From: Conexibacter sp. SYSU D00693
GTDB taxonomy: Bacteria > Actinomycetota > Thermoleophilia > Solirubrobacterales > Solirubrobacteraceae
DNA: 64,000 bases
Reading direction: 5' to 3'
Assembly (NCBI RefSeq): GCF_017084525.1
Contig: NZ_CP070950.1
Coordinates: 2,790,001-2,854,000 of the forward strand
A program made the position numbers and the translations under genes. Under the pieces are notes generated by a model, which saw only the letters and a list, made by a program, of their open reading frames with translations, had not been told where the DNA came from and made no database searches. This document shows, piece by piece, positions 26,594 through 33,035 of the stretch (positions within the stretch are counted from its first letter, which is position 1; each line of letters begins with the position of its first letter).

Positions 26594-27402
26594 GCGGCGG
26601 CCTGCCGGGCCCGCCAGACCGTGCCGTACAGGTCGTGGAGGCGCAGCTGCGCCGCCAGGACCTCCTCGTCGACCGGGCCGTAGGCGGCCAGCAGCGCCTG
26701 CTCGTAGGCGGCGCCGAGCTCGCGGCGGCGCGCCGCGTCGACGAGGCCCGCGACGTCGGCCTCGACGGGACCGTGGCGCACGTCCTCGAAGTCGGCCCAC
26801 ACGCGCCGGCCGTCGGCCAGCGCCAGGAGGTTCGACAACGAGGCGTCCCCGTGGACCGGCTGGCCCGCGGCGCCGCCGGTGAGGGCCCCCTCGGGCACCG
26901 CCGCGAGCTGCGCGCGCCATCCGTCGGCACGCGGGTCGTCCGCCACGTCGGCGATGAGGCCGCCGACCTCGTCGCGCACCGCGTCGAGCGGCTCCAGCGC
27001 GACGTTGACGTGGGCCATGGCGCGGTGCAGGTCGCGCAGCGCCTGGCCGAGCTCCTCCGGCTCGGGCTCACCGGCGGCGCGGTCGACCGCCACGTGCTCC
27101 CAGCCCGTGAGCCACAGCCCGTCGACCAGGTGCGGGCCGGGCGGCAGCTCGTCGCTGGGCGCGACGACCGCCGCGCCCAGCCCCGCGAGCCGGGCGCAGA
27201 CCTCGACCTCGCGCGCCAGCCAGGCCCGCGGGTCGTCGTGCAGCACCGCGGTGCCGGTCATCACCCGCACGACGACCGGCGCCGGTGCGAGGTGGACGAC
27301 GACGTTGCTCCCAGCGTGCAGGACCGTCGCCCCGCCGCCGGGCAGGCCGTGCGCGGCGGCGAGCGCCCGCGCCGCCGCTAGCGCTCGAGCAGCGCCACGC
27401 AC
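26590..27402 (-). CDS. APH-family phosphotransferase (aminoglycoside/choline-kinase-like)
   Basis: 270 aa. QPVHGDASLSNLL is the catalytic-loop Brenner motif and VWADFEDVRHGP holds the metal-binding Asp. The N-terminal lobe is short. Substrate unknown: the family covers aminoglycosides, choline, homoserine and others. The only start, GTG 27402, lies inside the 22-bp attachment repeat. Before integration of the island this gene would have overlapped the 3' end of the RNA methyltransferase now at 33022; its former operon promoter is therefore displaced by 5.6 kb. Confidence 0.75.
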   Translation of the reverse strand: MRGAARALAAARALAAAHGLPGGGATVLHAGSNVVVHLAPAPVVVRVMTGTAVLHDDPRAWLAREVEVCARLAGLGAAVVAPSDELPPGPHLVDGLWLTGWEHVAVDRAAGEPEPEELGQALRDLHRAMAHVNVALEPLDAVRDEVGGLIADVADDPRADGWRAQLAAVPEGALTGGAAGQPVHGDASLSNLLALADGRRVWADFEDVRHGPVEADVAGLVDAARRRELGAAYEQALLAAYGPVDEEVLAAQLRLHDLYGTVWRARQAAA

Positions 27403-27409
27403 TCGATGT
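27388..27409. repeat. Left attachment repeat (attL-like)
   Basis: Perfect 22-base match to 33038-33059. On the minus strand it encodes IECVALL followed by GAG CGC TAG, the original C-terminus of the methyltransferase. The stretch 27413-27584 between it and the first island gene holds no ORF but contains the operator and promoter listed separately. Confidence 0.8.
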
Positions 27410-27493
27410 AACCCGGCCCCCGCCCCTGCCGGGGCACGAAGCCGTCAGGCGGAGTGCCTACCGTCCACCCCGTGCCGCTCAGATCCGCTCAGA

Positions 27494-27551
27494 CCGGTAC
27501 TTCGAGCGGTACCGGCAGAGGCTCGACTGGTACCCCCACGCGAATTAGGGT
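27494..27551 (+). promoter_or_regulatory. Promoter and candidate operator of the methyltransferase operon
   Basis: -35-like TCGACT (27523-27528), 17-base spacer, -10 TAGGGT (27546-27551). Immediately upstream is the inverted repeat CCGGTAC-N8-GTACCGG (27494-27515), and GGTACC occurs again in the spacer. GGTAC motifs also appear at the island's right end (32980-33000). A binding site for the island XRE protein or the integrase is plausible. Confidence 0.5.
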
Positions 27552-27584
27552 GCTCTTCGTGCTCAGAGCCGCCCTGTTGACCCG

Positions 27585-28832
27585 GTGAGCGCTGCCGGAA
27601 CCCGCATCCGCTACATGGGGAACAAGCAGGCTTTGGCAACGAAGGTTGCTGGCCTCTGCGCCCCATACGCGCGCACACGGCCCCTTGTCGACCTGTTCGG
27701 CGGAATGTGCTCAGTGGCAGGCGCGGTTGCGCCCTCGGGCCGCTCGGCGTACGTCAACGACGTCCAGGCCTTCGCCACGCTGGTCGCTAGATGCGTCGTC
27801 GCTAGCCCCAACGGACCTCCCAGCCGCGACCGGGCTGAAGCGGTCCTGGCGGAGCCGTACCGGCGCAATCTGCTCGCACTTCGCGAACGGTTCGCGAGGG
27901 AGCTGGCAACGGAGAAGCACGTTCACCGCAAGGCCCGTCCGGACATATACGGCGCAGCCGCGAGGTCCTGGGCGCATGCCGGCAACGACCTTGCCGTGGC
28001 AGCCGAGGTCGCCGGGCTCCGCCTTTCACCTGCCTTCCCGTACCGCCTCGCAACGCTCACGTTTGCGTGGGGGTATTTCGGGCTTCAACAGGCCATTGAA
28101 ATCGACAGCCTTCGTTACGCGATCGATCACGTGCGCGATCAGTCCGTTACGGACACTGACGAAGACGCGTGGCTCAAGGTGGCCCTACTCCAGGCTGCAA
28201 GCCGATCGGCCAGCGCGCCGGGCCACTTTGCGCAGTTCCTCCGGGGCGAGACCGACAGTGGCCTGGCGCGGGTCCTCTCAAGCCGACGTCGTAGCCCCTG
28301 GGACACCTTTCTCGACGATCTGGCCTCGCTACGTCCGTACGGAACTCGCGAGTGGCGCTTGAACAACGCCGTCTTCGAGGGCGACGCGCTCGATCTCGGC
28401 CGGACACTGGACAGGCACGGGCTCCGAGACCCCCCGGTGTTCTACGCCGACCCGCCCTACTCCAAAGAGCACTACTCGCGCTATTACCACGTGCTCGAAA
28501 CCCTCACGCGGTACGACTATCCGGAGTCGAACGGTATGGGACGCTATCGCCCCGACCGATTCCGGACTCGTTTCAGCATCAAGAGCAAGGTGCTTGATGC
28601 ACTAGTCGAGCTGTGCCAGATGACCGCTAGCCGTGACGGCGTTCTACTGCTGAGTTACCCCAGTTCCGGCTTGCTCACTGGAGGCCTCGGGATGGATCTG
28701 GCGGAGGTTCTTCGGGGCCACTTCAAGAAGGTGACCTTGGCTATCGATGCGCCCGCCTCTCATTCCACCCTCGGCGCCCGACATGGCAAGGCCCGGCAAG
28801 CGGTCTCGGAGTACGTCTGGGTCGCCGAATAG
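27585..28832 (+). CDS. D12-class adenine-specific DNA methyltransferase
   Basis: 415 aa from GTG (ATG 27615 is an alternative). Motif X is YMGNKQAL, the SAM motif I is LVDLFGGMCSVAGA and the catalytic motif IV is FYADPPYSKEHYSRYY (DPPY), so the order is alpha-class N6-adenine (Dam/D12). A helical target-recognition insertion of about 200 residues separates them. Motif-IV flank RYYHVLETLTRYDYPE suggests base flipping. First gene of a three-gene operon with the ParB-like and nuclease-like genes. It probably marks self DNA for that system; recognition sequence unknown. Confidence 0.88.
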   Translation: MSAAGTRIRYMGNKQALATKVAGLCAPYARTRPLVDLFGGMCSVAGAVAPSGRSAYVNDVQAFATLVARCVVASPNGPPSRDRAEAVLAEPYRRNLLALRERFARELATEKHVHRKARPDIYGAAARSWAHAGNDLAVAAEVAGLRLSPAFPYRLATLTFAWGYFGLQQAIEIDSLRYAIDHVRDQSVTDTDEDAWLKVALLQAASRSASAPGHFAQFLRGETDSGLARVLSSRRRSPWDTFLDDLASLRPYGTREWRLNNAVFEGDALDLGRTLDRHGLRDPPVFYADPPYSKEHYSRYYHVLETLTRYDYPESNGMGRYRPDRFRTRFSIKSKVLDALVELCQMTASRDGVLLLSYPSSGLLTGGLGMDLAEVLRGHFKKVTLAIDAPASHSTLGARHGKARQAVSEYVWVAE

Positions 28833-28846
28833 CCCGAAGGAGCTGC

Positions 28847-29800
28847 ATGCCCACTCGCCTCGCTGACATCCCGCCTGAGAACATCGAACGGAACCCCGAG
28901 AATCCTCGGATGCACTTTCGCGAGGCCGGACTCAATCGCCTCGCCGAATCGATCGACGAGTCCGGCGGTGTCCTCGTGCCGGTCTATGTGTATCCCGACC
29001 CGGATATCCCGGATCGATTCCGGTTGATCGACGGGGAGCGGCGCTGGCGTATGGCCATGCGGCTCGGGCTAGAAACGATCCCCGCGATTGTTCGAGACGG
29101 GCCGCCGGACCTGAAGCAGAACATCGTTGAGATGTTCAACATCCATAAGGTCCGCGAGGACTGGGAGGAGATGCCGACGGCCCGTGCGCTGCGAGAAGTC
29201 ATGGAGCGACACGAGACCGACGATCCCGAAGAGCTTCGCAGCCTCACCGGGTTGTCGAAGGAGCAGATCTCTCGCTTTAAGCTCGTGCTCGAATTGCCGG
29301 AGAGGTATCAGCAGCTCATCGAGAGCGGGGACGTCCCGATGAATTTCTTCGTAGAGCTCGACCGAAACGTCATCCGCCCGCTGGCGCGGAATCGCACGCA
29401 TATGTCGGAGCGGTACGACGCAGAAGCCCTGAGGTCAGCCTTTGTGGAGAAGCGTGAGCATGGTGCGCTTGACGATCTGATCGACCTGCGCAAGGTCAAG
29501 CCGATTATCCAACGGGCCCAGGTCGACGCGGGCGCCCCCGACGCCGAGTCAGCCCTGGACGCCTTTCTTCGGAAGCTCTTCGATGACCCCGCCACGACAA
29601 TCGACGAGGTCTACGACGCGTCCGTCGCGTTCTCGGTCGAGGCGGACAAGCTCGCCGAACAGGCTTTGAGACTCCCGGCACAATTCGCCCGTCTGTTGGA
29701 AGACGCGTCGGAGGGCCCGCCGCGAACGGCACTCCTAGCCGCGCTCCGCGACACGAGGGACTCTCTGTCCTCGCTGCTTGAGGAGTACTCGGTGGAGTGA
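28847..29800 (+). CDS. ParB/Srx-fold protein with HTH (island-borne)
   Basis: 317 aa, ATG with GAAGGAG six bases upstream. The ParB N-terminal domain is complete: IERNPENPRMHFREAGLNRL, GGVLVPVYVYPD, FRLIDGERRWRMAMRLGLETIPAIV. It includes the GERR box that in ParB proteins binds CTP or, in related Srx-like proteins, ATP. A KorB-type HTH follows (LTGLSKEQISRFKLVLELP), then an acidic helical tail. No parA or partition sites are nearby, so a role with the flanking methyltransferase and nuclease is more likely than partitioning. Overlaps the next gene by GTGA. Confidence 0.85.
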   Translation: MPTRLADIPPENIERNPENPRMHFREAGLNRLAESIDESGGVLVPVYVYPDPDIPDRFRLIDGERRWRMAMRLGLETIPAIVRDGPPDLKQNIVEMFNIHKVREDWEEMPTARALREVMERHETDDPEELRSLTGLSKEQISRFKLVLELPERYQQLIESGDVPMNFFVELDRNVIRPLARNRTHMSERYDAEALRSAFVEKREHGALDDLIDLRKVKPIIQRAQVDAGAPDAESALDAFLRKLFDDPATTIDEVYDASVAFSVEADKLAEQALRLPAQFARLLEDASEGPPRTALLAALRDTRDSLSSLLEEYSVE

Positions 29801-30717
29801 GCGAGGACCAGCCAGAGGCTCGCTACGGACCAGGGGACGGCGACCGGGGTCGGGCGCTAGAGGTCTTGCGCGCCACAGATCCAAAGTTGAAAGAGACCAA
29901 CGAGCGGCTGGCGCTGGGCGACACTTCGTGGCTTCCCGACCTAGTTGGCGATAAGCGTCTGGTCGTGCATCTTTCGATCGACGGGGATCTCCCCCGCGCA
30001 TTCAGTCGACGCCTTGTCGCGGCCGCCGCGGCCGAGCACCGGGTTGCCTTTGCCACAGGCGCGACGGGGCTCGAGCTCTCGACGATGCAGACCCTGCAGA
30101 ACCTTGACGCGCGCGTGTGGCACGTCGACCTCACGCGGTCACCGGTCGCGGTGGAGAGATACCGCTCCGTCGCTGACTGGGTCGCGGGCCGCCGTGTGTC
30201 GATGACCCCCGCGGAAATGGTTGTCCTCGTCAATGATCGGCTAGCGGATGGAGCGGGAGACGGCACGAATGCGGCGCGCGGACGGTGGTACGAGGAGGCG
30301 CTGTGTCTCCTGTTCAGCCAGGTGTCCTGGCTCGAGGTGGAGGAGCACGCCTATCGCAACGCCTCGGAGGAGATCGACATCGTGATGTCCTCTCGGGCGG
30401 CTGGCCACGTGGCGCAACTCATCGGCGGGCCAGTAGTGATTGCCACTGCCAAGAACGAGGCCACTCCGACAGGCTCGGACGTCGTCAAGTACTTGAAGGA
30501 GCAAATGGCAAATCGCAAAGGCCGGTGCAAGCTTGGGTTTCTGTGCTCGTCCAGCACCATCTCGAAGGACGCTGTCATCGAGATCCTGCGTGGCTCGCAG
30601 GGCAACGATGCTGTGATCGTCCCCATCGACCGCGATGTAGTCGAGGGCCTACTGAGTTCGCCGGATGATCTCGATGCCCGGTTCGAACGGCTCATTCTCG
30701 AAGCGGTCGACGCCTGA
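29797..30717 (+). CDS. Mrr-like restriction-endonuclease-fold protein
   Basis: 306 aa from GTG, translationally coupled to the ParB-like gene. The N-terminal 130 residues are of unknown type. From residue about 155 the sequence resembles Mrr/HJR-like nucleases: RGRWYEEALCLLFSQ, then SEEIDIVMSS with the metal-binding Asp, then VVIATAKNEATPTGSDVVKYLKEQ. In Mrr the last element is usually ExK-N; here it is TAKN, so the Glu is replaced and either catalysis is altered or another acid substitutes. Likely effector of the methyltransferase/ParB operon. Confidence 0.65.
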   Translation: MSEDQPEARYGPGDGDRGRALEVLRATDPKLKETNERLALGDTSWLPDLVGDKRLVVHLSIDGDLPRAFSRRLVAAAAAEHRVAFATGATGLELSTMQTLQNLDARVWHVDLTRSPVAVERYRSVADWVAGRRVSMTPAEMVVLVNDRLADGAGDGTNAARGRWYEEALCLLFSQVSWLEVEEHAYRNASEEIDIVMSSRAAGHVAQLIGGPVVIATAKNEATPTGSDVVKYLKEQMANRKGRCKLGFLCSSSTISKDAVIEILRGSQGNDAVIVPIDRDVVEGLLSSPDDLDARFERLILEAVDA

Positions 30718-30725
30718 GACGAGCG

Positions 30726-30938
30726 CTACTCGAAGCCGTCAAACAGCTGGGAGGGCCGCACTCCCAGGGCCCGCGCCAGGTTCACGATGACCGTCACCCC
30801 TGGTTCGTGAACGCCGCGTTCGTAGCGGCTCACCTGCGTGAAGTGCAGACCAGCGGCATCACCTACCGCTTCCTGTGAGAGGCCCTTGCTCTCGCGAAGA
30901 GCGCGCAGGTTGCGCGCGAAGCGCTCCGCTGGCTTCAC
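30726..30938 (-). CDS. XRE-family HTH regulator
   Basis: 70 aa from GTG. A single Cro/C1 HTH fills the protein: NLRALRESKGLSQEAVGDAAGLHFTQVSRYERG, then VIVNLARALGVRPSQLF. Size and position fit a controller (C-protein-like) regulator of a restriction-type cassette. It is transcribed towards the nuclease gene and divergently from 31029, across a palindromic operator. Confidence 0.88.
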   Translation of the reverse strand: MKPAERFARNLRALRESKGLSQEAVGDAAGLHFTQVSRYERGVHEPGVTVIVNLARALGVRPSQLFDGFE

Positions 30939-30959
30939 GCCCAGGATCCTGCGGCCCCC

Positions 30960-30994
30960 TAGACGTATTCGACCAGAGCAAAAACGTCTAACCT
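30960..30994. promoter_or_regulatory. Operator (TAGACGT inverted repeat) and promoter between divergent genes
   Basis: TAGACGT at 30960-30966 and its complement ACGTCTA at 30984-30990 are separated by 17 bases. The right arm overlaps a -10-like TAACCT (30989-30994) with TTCGAC (30968-30973) as a -35 candidate, for the gene at 31029. Placement just upstream of the XRE gene suggests autoregulation. Confidence 0.5.
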
Positions 30995-31028
30995 GCTGTT
31001 CATCCCGGCGGCTTCGAAAGCACCGAGG

Positions 31029-31583
31029 GTGGCCGAGCGCTTCCGGCTCCTGGCCACAGAGGCCGGCTACGACTTGCTCCCTAGTCAGCCGCTTCCGTGG
31101 CTGACCACGCGTGGGCACGTCGCCGTCGCGGCTCACCTGCCGACGGACGTCCACTCGGCCCTGCAAGCGATCTTCGAGCTCCTCGATGGAGACGAGGCCG
31201 CTCTGGCAGCGAAGCCCCAGCGTTCCGTCGCCCCCGACTTTCTCCTGGAGGGTCGAATCGTCGAGTTCGACGAGGACCAGCACTTCACGATCCAGCGTCT
31301 TGCGACGTTCGCGCTCTATCCAGCGGATGCTCAGCTGGCCTTCGAGCGCAGCGTCTACGCCAAGGCCTGCCTGGCCACCGCCAAGAGGGCCGAGCGCGCC
31401 TTCGCGCACAAGACCGCTACGGAGTTCCCCGGTCCGTACGGACGCGCCAGGCAGAGGGCGTACTTCGACGCCGTCCGCGATCTCCTCAGCCCGGTCTTGG
31501 GCAGCGGCCCGGTCGTGCGCGTCCTAGCTCCCGAGCGAGACCCGGTGCTCGCCCTGGACCGCTTCAGGCAAGTGCTGGCGTAG
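31029..31583 (+). CDS. Predicted PD-(D/E)XK-fold nuclease-like protein
   Basis: 184 aa from GTG. The central block RSVAPDFLLEGRIVEFDEDQHFTIQRLATFALYP has the PD ... E-x-D ... H layout of DUF559/Vsr-like restriction-fold proteins. The remainder is helical, with AERAFAHKTATEF and YFDAVRDLLSPVL. No closer family name can be given with confidence. It ends convergently, overlapping the integrase remnant by 20 bases. In this island it may be a second nuclease (nickase-like) component. Confidence 0.6.
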   Translation: MAERFRLLATEAGYDLLPSQPLPWLTTRGHVAVAAHLPTDVHSALQAIFELLDGDEAALAAKPQRSVAPDFLLEGRIVEFDEDQHFTIQRLATFALYPADAQLAFERSVYAKACLATAKRAERAFAHKTATEFPGPYGRARQRAYFDAVRDLLSPVLGSGPVVRVLAPERDPVLALDRFRQVLA

Positions 31584-32100
31584 CCGGGTCGGCAGAGCCG
31601 ACAAGACGAGAGAGCTGATCGGCGTGCTCCGTCTTCGGCACATGGTGGACATAGCCCATCGTGGTCTTGATGTCGCTGTGGCCCATGTAGCCCTGCACCG
31701 TCGGCAGATCCCAGACCTTCACAGCGAGCGTGCCGAAGGTGTGGCGGAGGTCGTGGAACGTGATCGGCTTGTCCTCGTGGCGCCTGTGCCAAAGACCGGC
31801 CAGCCGCAGCGCGGCGTAGAACCGCCGCCGCAGATCACCGTCGTGCACATACGAGCCAAGCGGGTTGCAGAAGACCAGATCCCCTGGCTGCGTGAAGAGC
31901 TCACGCCGGCTCAGACCGTCGAGTCGGGCCGCAGCTAGATCGATCAGAGGGACTGCCCGGACCTTGCCGGACTTGGGACGGCGGACTTGGTTGTGCGTGT
32001 AGTTCTCGCGGACGTGCAGCGTGTGGTTGGCGAAGTCCACGTCCCGCCAGCGCAGCGCGCGCAGCTCGCCCATCCCTGGGCGCGTTCCTTCGCTCTCCAT
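31564..32100 (-). pseudogene. Tyrosine recombinase (phage integrase), catalytic domain only
   Basis: 178 aa. All catalytic residues are present: Arg in GELRALRWRDVDF, Lys in KSGKVRAVPL, HDLRHTFGT (HxxR), then GHSDIKTTMGYVHH with the His and nucleophilic Tyr. Full integrases of this type are about 370-400 aa. The arm-binding and core-binding N-terminal domains are missing, and upstream DNA encodes other small genes, so this is a truncated remnant. It supports the island assignment; mobility now would need a helper. Confidence 0.8.
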
Positions 32101-32173
32101 CCGTCAGGATGCGGGCGTACAACTGGCACGGACCGCGCCGAAGGCGCCTGCGTCCACGCTCTGCCTCTCCGCC

Positions 32174-32350
32174 GTGGCAAAACGTCCCCCCAAGCCCTCG
32201 AAGCCGGCGAGCCCAGTCCGCATTCGCTACCGCTCAGCGATCACGGGCCGCTTCGTCAGCAAGAGCTACGCGAAGACCAATCCCCGGACGACTCTCAGAG
32301 AGAAGACGAGCTACGAAGGAAAACAGAAGGGGCGGAAGGGATGGCAGTAG
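32174..32350 (+). CDS. Small basic protein (RSAxTGRFV family)
   Basis: 58 aa from GTG. VRIRYRSAITGRFVSKSYAKTNPRTTLRE matches a widespread short protein whose members read RSAKTGRYVTK...HPxTTV. Function unknown. Overlaps the next gene by ten bases. Confidence 0.7.
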   Translation: MAKRPPKPSKPASPVRIRYRSAITGRFVSKSYAKTNPRTTLREKTSYEGKQKGRKGWQ

Positions 32351-32823
32351 ACGAGGCAGTCGCACGTCTCTCGTACGACGAGGCGATAAGAGCGATGGAG
32401 ATCCAGCGAGCGTCCGTCGACCAGTTGCGGACTCGTGCGGGCACACTGCTCGCCGCCGCTTCCCTCGTCACCTCGTTTCTCGGCGGACAGGCGCTCAGCC
32501 AGGGTCATGACCCCGGCACGTGGGGTGTCATCGCGCTCCTTGCATTCATCCTGACCGCCGGACTGTGTGTTTGGGTCCTGATGCCAGAGGAGTTCAACTG
32601 GTTCATGAGCCCGGCAGCCATTGTCGACGACTACGCAGACGATCCCGACGTTAGTTCCGCCGATGCAATGCGGGATCTGGCCCTTCATTACGACGAGTCG
32701 CTGAACGCCAACAAGAGCGCGGTCGAGGCGCTGCAGTGCCGCTATCGATTGGCAGCGATCTGCCTTGCGGTTGAGGTTGTGACTTGGATCCCGGCCCAGC
32801 CTGGAGGAGGCTTGCTGGCATGA
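32341..32823 (+). CDS. Small multi-TM membrane protein (SLATT/PycTM-like topology)
   Basis: 160 aa. A charged N-terminal helix (YDEAIRAMEIQRASVDQLRTRAG) leads into TM1 (TLLAAASLVTSFLGG) and TM2 (WGVIALLAFILTAGLCVWVL). A cytoplasmic-looking helix pair follows, then a third hydrophobic segment (LAAICLAVEVVTWI). The layout resembles SLATT or PycTM effectors that depolarise membranes in nucleotide-signalling defence systems, but no cyclase gene is present. GGAAGG precedes the ATG. Confidence 0.6.
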   Translation: MAVDEAVARLSYDEAIRAMEIQRASVDQLRTRAGTLLAAASLVTSFLGGQALSQGHDPGTWGVIALLAFILTAGLCVWVLMPEEFNWFMSPAAIVDDYADDPDVSSADAMRDLALHYDESLNANKSAVEALQCRYRLAAICLAVEVVTWIPAQPGGGLLA

Positions 32824-32972
32824 CCGATCGCGAACCGAACGAGAAGCCAAAGCCCAAGCCGCCTAGTTCAGATCGACCCAAGCCGGAGCCGCTGAAGCCA
32901 CACCCCGGCACTCCCGGCCATTACAGCGACGACCATCCCGCCGAGAAGCGGCTCAACCTAAGCGACGACTAG
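32820..32972 (+). CDS. Short Pro/Lys-rich protein
   Basis: 50 aa, ATGA overlap with the membrane-protein gene. Composition is PKPKPP-type, likely disordered, ending YSDDHPAEKRLNLSDD. Real translation is suggested by the coupling only. Last gene before the right island boundary. Confidence 0.45.
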   Translation: MTDREPNEKPKPKPPSSDRPKPEPLKPHPGTPGHYSDDHPAEKRLNLSDD

Positions 32973-33010
32973 GGCGCCACGCGGTACCCGCCTGGTACTC
33001 CCCCGTTCGA

Positions 33011-33035
33011 AAAGAGCCGCTTTACAGGGCTCTTT
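33011..33035. terminator. Bidirectional terminator-like hairpin
   Basis: AAAGAGCC (33011-33018), nine-base loop, GGCTCTTT (33028-33035). The A and T flanks would give a U-run in both directions. It contains the stop codon of the RNA methyltransferase and lies between convergent genes, just inside the right attachment repeat. Confidence 0.6.

Noticed and set aside
28847-29800. Chromosome or plasmid partition ParB with a replication region
   Set aside because: No parA, parS-like repeats or rep gene nearby; the neighbours are methyltransferase and nuclease-type genes.
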